This document shows, piece by piece, positions 27,148 through 36,382 of a DNA stretch of 64,000 nucleotides. A program made the translations under genes and the position numbers. This stretch comes from a cyanobacterium PCC 7702 (GTDB taxonomy: Bacteria; Cyanobacteriota; Cyanobacteriia; Cyanobacteriales; Nostocaceae). The notes under the pieces are model-generated. The model made no database searches and was not told where the DNA came from. It was given only the letters and a program-made list of their open reading frames with translations. The stretch is from assembly GCA_000332255.1 (NCBI GenBank), contig KB235926.1, positions 4,565,360 through 4,629,359 on the forward strand, given 5' to 3'. Position 1 is the first letter of the stretch, and every line of letters starts with the position of its first letter.

Positions 27148-28143
27148 ATGAATATTTGTGCTGCACCACCACAAAAACCCCTGGTTGTAGTTTGTGGTTC
27201 TGATGATAACTACGCTCTACCTTTAGCCATAACCCTCTATTCCGCACTCCATCACCTAGATAGTGGTAGTAAAATTTACCTTTACATCCTCGATGGCGGT
27301 ATCAGTCAAAAAAGTAAACAAAGACTGCAACGAGTACTCGACTTCAAAAATATCGATATCAATCTCCATTGGGTAGTACCACCAGATCGAGAATCCCTTA
27401 AAGACGTACAAACTTTAACTTGGGTCTCCCAGGCAACCTACCTGAGATTGTTCATCCCCGAACTACTACCAGAACACTTTGAAAAAGCTATCTATTTAGA
27501 TTGCGACTTGCAGGTAGAAGAAAACCTGAAAAAGCTGTGGGAAGAGGAAATAGGAGAATATGCATTACTAGCTGTACAAGATTTGGGAGTTCCATACGTG
27601 TCTTCTCCCCTGGGAATAGCTAAATATCAAGAACTTGGTCTTGCGCCTAACACACCCTATTTTAATGCCGGAGTACTTGTAATTAATTTGAGACAGTGGC
27701 GAGCAGAAAACGTCGGTCAACGCGTACTCGAATATCTTCGAAAATATGGTCAAGAAGTTCGTTTGGGAGATCAGGAAGGTCTCAATGCTGTACTGGCCAA
27801 TAAATGGGGAATGCTCGATCGCAAGTGGAATTTAATCTCGCATATTTATTTTTACGACTTTTGGGATGATTCTACCTACAAAAGGGAGATTGGAGCCATC
27901 AGAGAAGAATTAATTACCAAGCCCTATATCTTTCATTTTGCAGGAGGTTCCAAACCTTGGCAAATTGGCTGCGAGCATCCGCAACAGCTAAGATGGATTC
28001 GCTACCTTATACAAAGTCAATGGTTTACTCCAACTGAAAGCCTGCTGTGGTGTTCTCAATGGTTTTTTCGCTACTACCTCTGGCAAATTAAAGTTCTGAT
28101 AAAGAAAGTAGTAACAAAAATTTTGATTCAAAAAAGCAGGTAA
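27148..28143 (+). CDS. Glycosyltransferase family 8
   Basis: The 331-residue protein is a GT-A fold GT8 enzyme, like the LgtC/RfaI galactosyl- and glucosyltransferases. It has SDDNYALPLAITLYSAL near the start (about 18-34) and the metal-binding DxD in YLDCDLQVE (about 115-123). Next come PYFNAGVLVINLRQW (about 170-184), the GDQEGLNAVL segment (about 207-216) and the HFAGGSKPW metal-site His (about 262-270). The C-terminus has basic and aromatic residues that could sit at the membrane. It would add a retained-configuration glucose or galactose to the chain. It is the first gene after the hepA terminator and begins the distal glycosyltransferase block. Confidence 0.9.
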   Translation: MNICAAPPQKPLVVVCGSDDNYALPLAITLYSALHHLDSGSKIYLYILDGGISQKSKQRLQRVLDFKNIDINLHWVVPPDRESLKDVQTLTWVSQATYLRLFIPELLPEHFEKAIYLDCDLQVEENLKKLWEEEIGEYALLAVQDLGVPYVSSPLGIAKYQELGLAPNTPYFNAGVLVINLRQWRAENVGQRVLEYLRKYGQEVRLGDQEGLNAVLANKWGMLDRKWNLISHIYFYDFWDDSTYKREIGAIREELITKPYIFHFAGGSKPWQIGCEHPQQLRWIRYLIQSQWFTPTESLLWCSQWFFRYYLWQIKVLIKKVVTKILIQKSR

Positions 28144-28317
28144 ATTTTTGTAATTTTGCCTTTACCCTTAGTATAGATTAAAAGCATACGTAATCTCTTT
28201 TGCTAACTTTCATACATAACATTTCAATTTTGATTGTCTTTGGCAATCAACGATAAATTCTAAAAGGATAAATGTCAGGGTTAGCGAAAAAATTGTGACT
28301 TTACGCAATTCAACAAA

Positions 28318-29289
28318 ATGAAAGTCTCTGTTATTGTTTCTAACTACAACTACGCTCGGTATTTACCAATAGCAATTAATTCAGTTCTGGCACAAACCTA
28401 CCCAAACTTTGAAATTATCTTAGTAGATGACGGTTCTAAAGATAACAGCCGTGAGGTCATTGCCCAATTACAACAGCTAGCACCCGATAAAATTAAACCG
28501 ATTTACCAACCCAACCAGGGACAAGGAGCAGCATTTAACACCGGATTTGCAGCTGCCAGCGGAGATATTATTGCCTTTTTAGACGCGGATGATGTGTGGC
28601 AACCACAGAAATTACAACGCATAGTGGAACAGTTTTGCAGCTGCCCGCAAGTTATAGGAGTAATGCATCTATTGAAGAACATAGATGGCAATGGTAATCC
28701 TGTCAATGCAGCTTCCACCGTTGGTCGCTTGCTAGATGAAGATTTGGCAAAAGTTATCCTGCAGACAGGTAATGCTTGGTGCTTTCCACCCACATCTGGA
28801 CTAGCTTACCGGCGCAGCGTCCTCGAAAAAGTATTTCCCATAGACTGCAGCAAATGGCGGTTGTGTGCAGATGGTTGCCTTATATACTGTACTGCCTTTT
28901 TAGGCAAAGTCAAAACACTCAACGAAGTACTGGGAAGTTACCGCATTCACGGTGCAAATCACTACATGAAATATTCCGACAACCCAGATGAAGATGAAAT
29001 CGAAGCACTCACAGGAATTGAGATGACCAATCGATACATCAACGAATTTTTAGAACAAATCAATTACCCTGACAGAGTCAATTTGTCTCGTAACCTTCAA
29101 TATCGCCGTACAAATTATTACCGGCGTGGGAAATGGGATCTCAAAGAAATCATAGCTATCTCCAAACTGATATTGGGATGGCGATTTTATAGTTCTTGGG
29201 AAAAAGTTTATTACCTAGCGAGGTTTTGGATGAAAAATATCAAGTTGCTAACTCGTCCTCGGGTCAACATCAACGAAACAGCAACCTAA
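28318..29289 (+). CDS. Glycosyltransferase family 2
   Basis: This 323-residue protein opens with the GT2 pattern SVIVSNYNYARYLPIAINS (4-22), then ILVDDGSKDNS (about 34-44), GQGAAFNTG and the DxD metal site LDADDVWQP (about 84-92). The acceptor half has a GSYRIHGANHYM segment (about 202-213). It transfers a sugar from a nucleotide donor with inversion, in the cytoplasm at the membrane; the donor is unknown. It lies 174 bases after the GT8 gene and 46 before a GT4 gene on the same strand. I see no defects. The start ATG overlaps AAAATG with no strong Shine-Dalgarno. Confidence 0.9.
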   Translation: MKVSVIVSNYNYARYLPIAINSVLAQTYPNFEIILVDDGSKDNSREVIAQLQQLAPDKIKPIYQPNQGQGAAFNTGFAAASGDIIAFLDADDVWQPQKLQRIVEQFCSCPQVIGVMHLLKNIDGNGNPVNAASTVGRLLDEDLAKVILQTGNAWCFPPTSGLAYRRSVLEKVFPIDCSKWRLCADGCLIYCTAFLGKVKTLNEVLGSYRIHGANHYMKYSDNPDEDEIEALTGIEMTNRYINEFLEQINYPDRVNLSRNLQYRRTNYYRRGKWDLKEIIAISKLILGWRFYSSWEKVYYLARFWMKNIKLLTRPRVNINETAT

Positions 29290-29335
29290 ATCAATAGAAT
29301 GACGTTCCCAATTCAGGAAATGGAAAAAATTGCTA

Positions 29336-30562
29336 ATGAAAGACAGTCACAGCCATAAAAATAAAATAGTGAAAGTATTCTTGACTTGTCCTGGTCTTGG
29401 CAATATTAATCGTGGTTTTGAATCTTTTACTCGCGAATGCTTTGACGCCATCTCCCAAGATTCTTCTCTGGATGTCACCCTTTTTAAAGGAGGAGGAACA
29501 TCCTTAAAAAACGAAATTACTTTATGGAATTTACCCCGCGAAAAATGGACAACGATTCAAATTAGCAGGGTGATAGGCAAAATAACTGGTATAAAAGGTT
29601 CTTACAACACCGAACAGTTATCGTTTTTTGTGAGTTTATTACCTTACCTTTATCGGGGTAAACCAGATGTTATTTTTCTCAGTGACGAACAATTGGGAAT
29701 TTTTCTTTGGCATTGGCGACGCTTGACAAAACAAAACTATAAGCTTTTATTTTCTAATGGGGCGCCTGTGTTTCCCGTGGATAAGCTTGCACGTTGGGAT
29801 CGCATACAACAATTAGCACCAAGTCATTTGCAAGCAGCTTTAGATGCGGGAATACCTGCTGAAAAGCAAAGCTTAATTCCTTACGGTTTCCACATAGAAT
29901 CCCAAGCAAAATTCCTGACACCTAACGAACAAAAAGCGCTACGACAAAAGCTAGGACTTCCAGATAACCGGCGATTGATTATTTCCGTAGGAGCGATCAA
30001 TAAATCTCACAAGCGGATGGATTATGTAATTCGAGAAATTGCTCAACTACCTGAACCACGTCCTTTTCTTTTATTACTCGGTCAAGAAGATCAAGAGTCT
30101 GGCGAAGTAATTCAACTTGGAAAAACATTATTAGGGGTGGAAAATTTCCAAACCAGAACTGTTCCCTACAGCGCGATCGCCGATTATTATCAAGCTGCAG
30201 ACGCTTTCGTTCTCGCCTCAATTGCAGAAGGATTTGGACGAGTCCTCGTGGAAGCTTTATCCTACGGTCTACCCTGCATGGCGCACGATTATGAAATTTC
30301 TCACTTCATCTTTAAAAATCGAGAATATTTAGCAGATTTCACAAAAACAGGTAGCTTGACAAAGCTAATACCTAAAGCCTTAGCAGCATCGGAAGATATA
30401 TCTCAACGTCAAGCATTTCATCGCCTTGCCTATGAAAATTTTAGCTGGGAAAAACTTCAACCAGCCTATGTTGATATGATCAAAAAATGTGCGGAATCAA
30501 GAGAATTAAGCTCGCAACCAAACTTACCTCTCCATCACCAAAACAGTGAAAAATACGACTAG
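29336..30562 (+). CDS. Glycosyltransferase family 4
   Basis: The 408-residue protein is a GT-B enzyme. The N-terminal half has FLTCPGLGNINRGFESF (about 13-29), and SNGAPVFPVDKL lies in the linker. The donor half has ISVGAINKSHKRMDYV (about 219-234), then a FLLLLGQEDQES stretch and VLASIAEGFGRVLVEALSYG (about 295-314) with the E-x7-E Glu pair. It is probably cytoplasmic with a peripheral membrane contact. I chose ATG 29336 over TTG 29330. It lies 46 bases after the GT2 gene and 76 before another GT2 gene. Donor and acceptor are unknown. Confidence 0.85.
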   Translation: MKDSHSHKNKIVKVFLTCPGLGNINRGFESFTRECFDAISQDSSLDVTLFKGGGTSLKNEITLWNLPREKWTTIQISRVIGKITGIKGSYNTEQLSFFVSLLPYLYRGKPDVIFLSDEQLGIFLWHWRRLTKQNYKLLFSNGAPVFPVDKLARWDRIQQLAPSHLQAALDAGIPAEKQSLIPYGFHIESQAKFLTPNEQKALRQKLGLPDNRRLIISVGAINKSHKRMDYVIREIAQLPEPRPFLLLLGQEDQESGEVIQLGKTLLGVENFQTRTVPYSAIADYYQAADAFVLASIAEGFGRVLVEALSYGLPCMAHDYEISHFIFKNREYLADFTKTGSLTKLIPKALAASEDISQRQAFHRLAYENFSWEKLQPAYVDMIKKCAESRELSSQPNLPLHHQNSEKYD

Positions 30563-30638
30563 TTTTCAAAAACACTAACAGTACTGCTTTTTCCAGAAAA
30601 TTTTCTTTTACTGATTTAAAACCTTTATAATAGCTCAA

Positions 30639-31604
30639 ATGGATATGAATTCTCAACCCCTAGTTAGTATTATCACTCCCACCTATAACCGCCCAGAGTA
30701 TTTAAAGCAAGCTTTGACCAGTGCTGTTCGACAAACATATAAAAATATAGAAATAATTGTTTCTGATAATTGTAGTCCGGAAAATCCCCAGCCCATTGTA
30801 GAGTCTTTTCAAGATCCGCGAATTCGCTTTTCGCGTAACGAAAAGAACATAGGAATGTTTGCCAACACCATGAAAGCCTTTAAAATGGCGCGTGGAAAAT
30901 ACGTAGCTACCCTACTTGATGACGATTTGTGGGAAGAGGAATTTTTAGAAAAGCTTGTTCCTCCCCTGGAAGCAAATCCGGAGTTAGTTTTATCTTTTTG
31001 CGATCATTACATCATTGATACTGATGGCAAAATCGATCGAGAAATAACAGAATATTGTTCTAAGCTCTTTCAAAGAGCTAATCTTCAAGAAGGTGTTTAT
31101 CAGCCTTTTTACAAGCTTGGCTTAGTGGATCAAGCAATAGCTACAGCAATGGCAGCTGTGATTCGCAGAGAAGCCATAAATTGGGATAACATTCCCCCTG
31201 AAGTAGGTGGATCGTGGGACATTTACCTAACCTACCTGTGTTGTTCTACAGGAATGGGAGCTTATTATTATCCAGAAAAACTAACTAAATATCGCAGACA
31301 CGAGCAAACAGACACTATGCTTAGCGGTAGGCGAAACTATCAAGCAAAAATTCGCAAAGCTCAAGCAGAAATGTTTTGTTTGGAGCGCTTTATGGAAGAT
31401 GAAAAATTAAAGGAGTTTAAACCTTATTTTCAACAAAAATGGGCAAAGGTAAATACAACCTTGGGAATTGGTCTAATGCGGGCTAAACAAATTCCAGAAG
31501 CACGTCTTTATTTTTGCCGTTCTTTACGTCAGAAATTAAATTTACGAACTATAGCTGCATTGATGGTAAGTTTTACTCCTGCTCCGATTGCAGCAAGATT
31601 CTAA
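30639..31604 (+). CDS. Glycosyltransferase family 2
   Basis: This 321-residue protein has the GT2 start VSIITPTYNRPEYLKQALTS (8-27), IIVSDNCSPENP (about 36-47), the NIGMFANTMKAF acceptor-base region and the metal site LLDDDLWEE (about 91-99). The YRRHEQTDTM segment (about 224-233) belongs to the C-terminal part. It probably adds one sugar to the repeating unit. It is one of four GT2 genes in the island, each with a different C-terminal half, which suggests different acceptors. No ribosome-binding site stands out, but the ATG is the only good start. Confidence 0.9.
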   Translation: MDMNSQPLVSIITPTYNRPEYLKQALTSAVRQTYKNIEIIVSDNCSPENPQPIVESFQDPRIRFSRNEKNIGMFANTMKAFKMARGKYVATLLDDDLWEEEFLEKLVPPLEANPELVLSFCDHYIIDTDGKIDREITEYCSKLFQRANLQEGVYQPFYKLGLVDQAIATAMAAVIRREAINWDNIPPEVGGSWDIYLTYLCCSTGMGAYYYPEKLTKYRRHEQTDTMLSGRRNYQAKIRKAQAEMFCLERFMEDEKLKEFKPYFQQKWAKVNTTLGIGLMRAKQIPEARLYFCRSLRQKLNLRTIAALMVSFTPAPIAARF

Positions 31605-31694
31605 AGACCTGAAAAAAATACGCGGGTTTATTTTCTATCCCAGACAACTATCTTTATATCTTTACTTTATATCAATTTGCACTCAGGTAAAATT

Positions 31695-32576
31695 ATGCGA
31701 GTCTCAGCTTGTATCACCACAAGAAATCGTACAAAAAAACTAGATGCTTGTTTAGAAGCTTTGTGGAATTCTCAAGTCAAACCTCACATTGTAGTTGTCT
31801 CTGATGATTCTCCAGAAGTGGAAGTACAACAAGCCAATCTGCAAGTTGTACAAAAATATCCAGGTACTCGTTACGTATTAGGTCCTCGTCGTGGTGTTTG
31901 CGCTAACCGCAATAATGCGGTAAATTCTATCCCCGAGTCAGAAACTGAGTTTGTAGCCTTTGTAGATGATGATATTTGCGTTCAATCAGATTTTATTGCT
32001 CTGGCTATAAACAGGTATGCGCAAATGTCAGTCGAGCAGAAAAAAAGCACTATCCTCACAGGTACGAGCTACGACGGTGATGGAGCTCGTCTTTTACCGG
32101 CGAAACTAACATTTCAAGGACACTTCTGTCCTACTGATGATATTCCTCAAACTGTAGTGATTCACGCCGCTTTGTTTCCCAGACATTTTTTTACTCAAGA
32201 GCAATGGGATGAAAATATATTTTTTGGCTACGAAGATGCAGAACTTTGTTTGCGAGCCATTAAGCGCGGTTACAAAATTTTGTATTGTCCGGAACTGCAA
32301 GTCAGAGGTATTGCCGAGGATAGTACGCTGGAGGTGGGTACAACTGGTATAGGCGGTTTAAGTAATTATGAATTACACATAGAAGCTGCGAGGCTTTACA
32401 TCGGTATTAAGCGCTATAAAGACTTGTTTCCTAATTTTTGGAAGTTAGTAGCTTTTATTATTTTGTATTTTTTGCAGATGACAAAATATTTATTACAAAA
32501 ACGAGCTATCCAAGCTTGGCCAGAAATTCTTCGTCGTTCTCGAATTCAAAAGTTATTATTACCGTCCGGCATTTGA
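31695..32576 (+). CDS. Glycosyltransferase family 2
   Basis: The 293-residue protein has SACITTRNRTKKLDACLEAL (4-23), VVVSDDSPEVEV (about 34-45), GPRRGVCANRNNAV and the metal site FVDDDICVQ (about 90-98). The GYEDAELCLRAIKRGYKI segment (about 181-198) is the ED-type region of this GT2 subgroup. A hydrophobic stretch (LVAFIILYFLQM, about 255-266) may touch the membrane. I chose ATG 31695 over TTG 31677, which would add six residues. It lies 90 bases after the previous GT2 gene and 33 before a GT4 gene, so transcription is probably continuous. Confidence 0.88.
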   Translation: MRVSACITTRNRTKKLDACLEALWNSQVKPHIVVVSDDSPEVEVQQANLQVVQKYPGTRYVLGPRRGVCANRNNAVNSIPESETEFVAFVDDDICVQSDFIALAINRYAQMSVEQKKSTILTGTSYDGDGARLLPAKLTFQGHFCPTDDIPQTVVIHAALFPRHFFTQEQWDENIFFGYEDAELCLRAIKRGYKILYCPELQVRGIAEDSTLEVGTTGIGGLSNYELHIEAARLYIGIKRYKDLFPNFWKLVAFIILYFLQMTKYLLQKRAIQAWPEILRRSRIQKLLLPSGI

Positions 32577-32609
32577 AAATTTACCAATTATTATTCAGGA
32601 TAGGTAAGC

Positions 32610-33782
32610 GTGAAGCTTTGTATCGTTACCCACAACGTCAAAAAAGGTGATGGTCAAGGTCGGGTAAATTATGAGATTACCTGGGAGGCGATTCGTCGGG
32701 GTCACCACGTGACCATACTAGCAAGCGAAGTGGCTTTGGAATTACAAAAGCATCCGCAAGTAAAATGGGTTTGTATTCCGGTTCGGGGTTGGCCTGGGGA
32801 ATTACTTCGCAATATGATATTTTCTTGGCAAAGTGCAACTTGGCTGCGCCAGCATCAATGCAGCTGTGATTTGGTAAAAGTAAACGGTGCAATTACCAAG
32901 GCTGCAGAGGTAGATGTGAACGCAGTGCATTTTGTCCATAATTCCTGGCTAAAATTCTCCCAGAAAGCAGTTAAGCCCAAGTCAGTTTGGACGATATTCC
33001 ATCCGCGCGGGATTTTGTATGATTTTTATCAGTGGCTGTATACAGCTGCAAATGCGTATTGGGAAAAAAAGGCTTTTGAGCAGGCGCGAGTAATTGTGGC
33101 AATTTCTCATCAGGTAGCTCAGGAGCTATTAGCAATTGGCGTACCTGCAGAACGGTTACAAGTGATTTTAAATGGTGTGGATTTGCAAGAATTTTCGCCG
33201 GGTACAACTGATCGCTCTGTCTGGAACCTACCGAAAACAGTACCCTTGGCGTTATTTGCTGGAGATATCAGAATTCCTCGCAAAAACTTAGACACCGTTT
33301 TGCAAGCTTTGGTGGAAGTGCCGCAGCTGCACTTAGCAGTAGCAGGAATTACAGAAGGAAGTCCATATATTAAACTAGCAGCTTCCCTGGGATTAAGCGA
33401 ACGCGTGCATTTTTTGGGACTTTGCCACAACGTGCCCCAGTTGATGAAAGCAGTGGATTTTTTAGTTTTTCCTTCTCGGTACGAACCATTTGGCTTAGTA
33501 GTAATTGAAGCCATGGCTTGCGGTCTACCCGTGATTACAGCTAGCACTACCGGTGCGGCGGAATTAGTAACACCAGAATCGGGAATAGTCATAGCAGATC
33601 CAGATGATAGACAAGCTTTAGCACAAGCACTGTTATCCCTAACTAACGATCGCGCTTTACGCCAAAAAATGGGCAAAACAGCGCGGACAATAGCAGAACA
33701 ACACAGTTGGAATCAAATGGCCAAAAGCTATGTGGATTTATTTGAAAATTTGCACAAACAAACTAGCCTACCCGACGGCTAA
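32610..33782 (+). CDS. Glycosyltransferase family 4
   Basis: This 390-residue GT-B enzyme begins with KLCIVTHNVKKGDGQGRVNY (2-21), the classical acceptor-side loop. It has VHFVHNSWL (about 108-116), VIVAISHQVAQEL (about 156-168) and ERLQVILNGVDLQEF (about 178-192). The donor-side pattern is AGDIRIPRKNLDTVLQAL (about 215-232), and the Glu pair lies in RYEPFGLVVIEAMACGLPV (about 290-308). The start is GTG 32610 after AGGATAGG. It is one of the best-conserved transferases of the island. It would extend the chain; sugar unknown. Confidence 0.9.
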   Translation: MKLCIVTHNVKKGDGQGRVNYEITWEAIRRGHHVTILASEVALELQKHPQVKWVCIPVRGWPGELLRNMIFSWQSATWLRQHQCSCDLVKVNGAITKAAEVDVNAVHFVHNSWLKFSQKAVKPKSVWTIFHPRGILYDFYQWLYTAANAYWEKKAFEQARVIVAISHQVAQELLAIGVPAERLQVILNGVDLQEFSPGTTDRSVWNLPKTVPLALFAGDIRIPRKNLDTVLQALVEVPQLHLAVAGITEGSPYIKLAASLGLSERVHFLGLCHNVPQLMKAVDFLVFPSRYEPFGLVVIEAMACGLPVITASTTGAAELVTPESGIVIADPDDRQALAQALLSLTNDRALRQKMGKTARTIAEQHSWNQMAKSYVDLFENLHKQTSLPDG

Positions 33783-33787
33783 TTGCT

Positions 33788-33898
33788 ATGTCAAAATTGC
33801 CTTCAGCAAAAACTAACTCCCCCGCTCAACAAGCTTGGATTTCAAACAGTGCCAGCAGCGATCGCAAACTACTTTTCTCCGTCAACGCAGGTATTTAA
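33788..33898 (+). CDS. Possible 36-residue peptide between two GT genes
   Basis: An ATG-started frame of 36 codons fills the 119-base gap between the GT4 and GT2 genes and ends three bases before the next start. It is rich in Ser, Ala and Lys (MSKLPSAKTNSPAQQ start), has no membrane segment and no clear Shine-Dalgarno. It contains a GCGATCGC site. It may be chance or a small coupling peptide that helps reinitiation at the next gene. I recognise no family. Confidence 0.25.
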   Translation: MSKLPSAKTNSPAQQAWISNSASSDRKLLFSVNAGI

Positions 33899-33901
33899 CT
33901 T

Positions 33902-34831
33902 ATGATCGCCATTAGCGTCATTATTCCCACCTACCGTCGCCCCAATGATTTGACTCGTTGTTTGCAGGCCCTCAAGCAGCAAACTCGTCCTGCTGATGAG
34001 GTATTGGTGGTAGTGCGGGATAGCGATAGCGAGACTTGGGCATTATTTAAACAAACAGATTTTCACCCCTTACCACTGAAGACTGTAACGGTAAAAGTTC
34101 CAGGAGTGGTTGCTGCTTTGAATGCGGCGCTGGATACAACCGAAAAGGATGTTATCGCCATCACAGACGATGATGCAGCACCCCACCGTGATTGGCTAGA
34201 ACGCATCGAAAGCTATTATCTTTCAGATGACCGTTTGGGAGGTGTAGGTGGACGAGACTGGGTATACTGGCAAAACAAGTTGCTAGAGGATAGCGACACC
34301 GAAATAGTGGGGAAACTGCAGTGGTTTGGACGTGTAATAGGTAACCACCATCGCGGCGTTGGACAAGCTCGGGAAGTAGACATTCTCAAGGGCGTTAATA
34401 TGAGTTTTCGTCGCAGCGCCATCGCCCCCATTCGCTTTGACGAACGCATGCGGGGTACGGGAGCCCAAGTTAACTTCGAAATGGCTTTATGCTTGAGCTT
34501 AAAGCGAAACGGTTGGAAACTAATCTACGATCCGGCGATCGCCGTGGACCACTATCCAGCCAAACGTTTTGACGAAGATAAGCGCGACAGGCTCAATGAA
34601 GTAGCTTTGCTCAACGCCGTACATAATGAAACACTTGTACTGCTGGAAAACTTACCACCCCTGCGTCGCATCGTATTTATGTTATGGGCTGTCTTGGTAG
34701 GTACTCAAGAAGCTTTGGGTTTGATACAGTGGTTGCGATTTGTGCCCAAAGAAGGAAAAATAGCTGCAAGAAAATGGCTAGCATCGCTTCGCGGTCGTTG
34801 GCAAGGCTGGCAAACTTGGCAGCAAAAATGA
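33902..34831 (+). CDS. Glycosyltransferase family 2
   Basis: The 309-residue protein has ISVIIPTYRRPNDLTRCLQA (3-22), VLVVVRDSDSET (about 34-45), GVVAALNAALDT and the metal site ITDDDAAPHRDW (about 87-98). ILKGVNMSFRRSAIAPI (about 161-177) and RGTGAQVNFEMALCLSLKRN (about 184-203) complete the active-site region. A C-terminal hydrophobic stretch (IVFMLWAVLVGTQEAL) suggests membrane contact. It lies 43 bases before the ligase-like gene. As with the others, the sugar it adds cannot be read. Confidence 0.9.
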   Translation: MIAISVIIPTYRRPNDLTRCLQALKQQTRPADEVLVVVRDSDSETWALFKQTDFHPLPLKTVTVKVPGVVAALNAALDTTEKDVIAITDDDAAPHRDWLERIESYYLSDDRLGGVGGRDWVYWQNKLLEDSDTEIVGKLQWFGRVIGNHHRGVGQAREVDILKGVNMSFRRSAIAPIRFDERMRGTGAQVNFEMALCLSLKRNGWKLIYDPAIAVDHYPAKRFDEDKRDRLNEVALLNAVHNETLVLLENLPPLRRIVFMLWAVLVGTQEALGLIQWLRFVPKEGKIAARKWLASLRGRWQGWQTWQQK

Positions 34832-34874
34832 TGGATGCTAACAAAGACATAGTACTGGATTTGGGAGATAGTTA

Positions 34875-36326
34875 GTGATTGACAAGCAATTAACTTTCAA
34901 TAGCTCTTTACCAACAAACCCTCCTCAACAACATCCGCCTCTTTTCGGTTGGTTAGCAATCTCAGGACTGGTGCTTTTTTCCGCAGCTTGCATCGCTGTA
35001 GGTGCTGGTTCTATTTTTCGCCCCGGATACGTAGCAGTTTCTTTTCTTGTCGGCGTTTTCCTGTATTGGCGATATCCTCCTCTATACATGGGTTTTTTGT
35101 GGTGGATGTGGTTTTTGACACCCCTAGTTTCCCGCTTGATAGATTATCGCAGCGGCTTTGATAGCAGCCGTTTCCTACTGATCTCCCAGTACTTGGTCAC
35201 GTTAATTACCATGCACGCCGCCATCAAAGAACTGCCTCGAGCACATCGCCAAGGCGGTTTGCCCTTTATTTTAGCCTTTCTAGGCGTGTTTTACGGTTAC
35301 CTGATCGGATTGGTGAAAACCTCACCCTTTACCGCCGCTAGGGGTCTTTTAGATTGGTTAACTCCTATTAGCTTTGCTTTCTACGTATTTATAAACTGGC
35401 GCAATTATCCCCAATACCGTCAGGGTCTCACCCGCATATTTCTCTGGGGAGTATTAGTTACAGGAGTTTATGGAATAGTACAATTTTTAATTGCTCCAGA
35501 ATGGGACCGGTTTTGGTTGGTCAGCACAAAACTCAAAAGCTTCGGAGATCCCGTACCCTTGGGGATGCGTGTTTGGAGTACTATGGCATCTCCGGGACCT
35601 TTTGCTGCCACGATGATGGCAGGATTGCTACTGCTATTTAACAGCAAAGAACTTTTACGAATTCCGGCAGCTGCAGCTGGTTATTTAACCTTTCTGCTCA
35701 CCATGGTGCGAACTTTATGGGGCGCTTGGGTAGTAGGAGTGCTTAGCCTGATCTCTTCCCTCAAACCCCGCATTCAAATGCGCCTGTTCGTAACCATTTT
35801 GATTATGGCTATTTGTGTGGTTCCCTTAACTACTATGGAACCATTTTCCGACGTTATTTCCAAAAGGTTGCAAACTTTTTCCAATCTCGATCGCGATAAC
35901 AGTGCCCAAATCAGACAAGAAATTTATAAAAACGGTCTTAGCAAAGCTCTTACTAATGGTTTGGGTAACGGTATCGGCAATACCTTTATTGTCAATGAAA
36001 AAGGTGTGCTGGTACCGGTTGTGATCGATAGCGGTATTTTGGATATGTTTTTCACCCTTGGTTGGTTTGGGGCAATTTTTTACCTAGGCGGATTAATTTT
36101 GGTGTTATTTCAGGTATTTCAATATGCAGAACCTCGCATCGACCAATTTTTGGCTGCTGCGCGTGCTATTGGTCTTGCTTGTTTTGCAACCTTACCGGGT
36201 GGTAGTGGTATGTTAGGAGTTGCGGGTATGATTCTTTGGGGATTTTTAGCTATTTCGGTTGCAGGACATAACTATTATGTGTATCAAAGAAATTCTATGT
36301 CTCAATACGGCAACAAGTATAAATAA
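34875..36326 (+). CDS. O-antigen ligase/polymerase-like membrane protein
   Basis: This 483-residue protein has about ten to twelve hydrophobic spans and a larger soluble loop between spans (about 325-375). It has the RxxxW-type LTMVRTLWGAWVVGVLS segment (about 275-291) and the conserved G-rich loop ALTNGLGNGIGNTFI (about 357-371) seen in Wzy/WaaL-type proteins. Such proteins polymerise lipid-linked repeat units or ligate the finished chain in the periplasm. The start is GTG 34875. It is the last gene of the island on this strand, followed by a terminator. Whether it is a polymerase or a ligase cannot be decided. Confidence 0.8.
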   Translation: MIDKQLTFNSSLPTNPPQQHPPLFGWLAISGLVLFSAACIAVGAGSIFRPGYVAVSFLVGVFLYWRYPPLYMGFLWWMWFLTPLVSRLIDYRSGFDSSRFLLISQYLVTLITMHAAIKELPRAHRQGGLPFILAFLGVFYGYLIGLVKTSPFTAARGLLDWLTPISFAFYVFINWRNYPQYRQGLTRIFLWGVLVTGVYGIVQFLIAPEWDRFWLVSTKLKSFGDPVPLGMRVWSTMASPGPFAATMMAGLLLLFNSKELLRIPAAAAGYLTFLLTMVRTLWGAWVVGVLSLISSLKPRIQMRLFVTILIMAICVVPLTTMEPFSDVISKRLQTFSNLDRDNSAQIRQEIYKNGLSKALTNGLGNGIGNTFIVNEKGVLVPVVIDSGILDMFFTLGWFGAIFYLGGLILVLFQVFQYAEPRIDQFLAAARAIGLACFATLPGGSGMLGVAGMILWGFLAISVAGHNYYVYQRNSMSQYGNKYK

Positions 36327-36339
36327 AAGTAAAACAAGA

Positions 36340-36378
36340 AGGGACAGCAAAAAATCAAAATGTCCCTCAATGTTTTTT
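36340..36378. terminator. Terminator at the end of the polysaccharide island
   Basis: AGGGACA (36340-36346) pairs with TGTCCCT (36361-36367) and is followed by CAATGTTTTTTG. On the minus strand the preceding A run gives a T run too, so it may also end the convergent minus-strand gene that stops at 36383. Confidence 0.8.
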
Positions 36379-36382
36379 GCAA

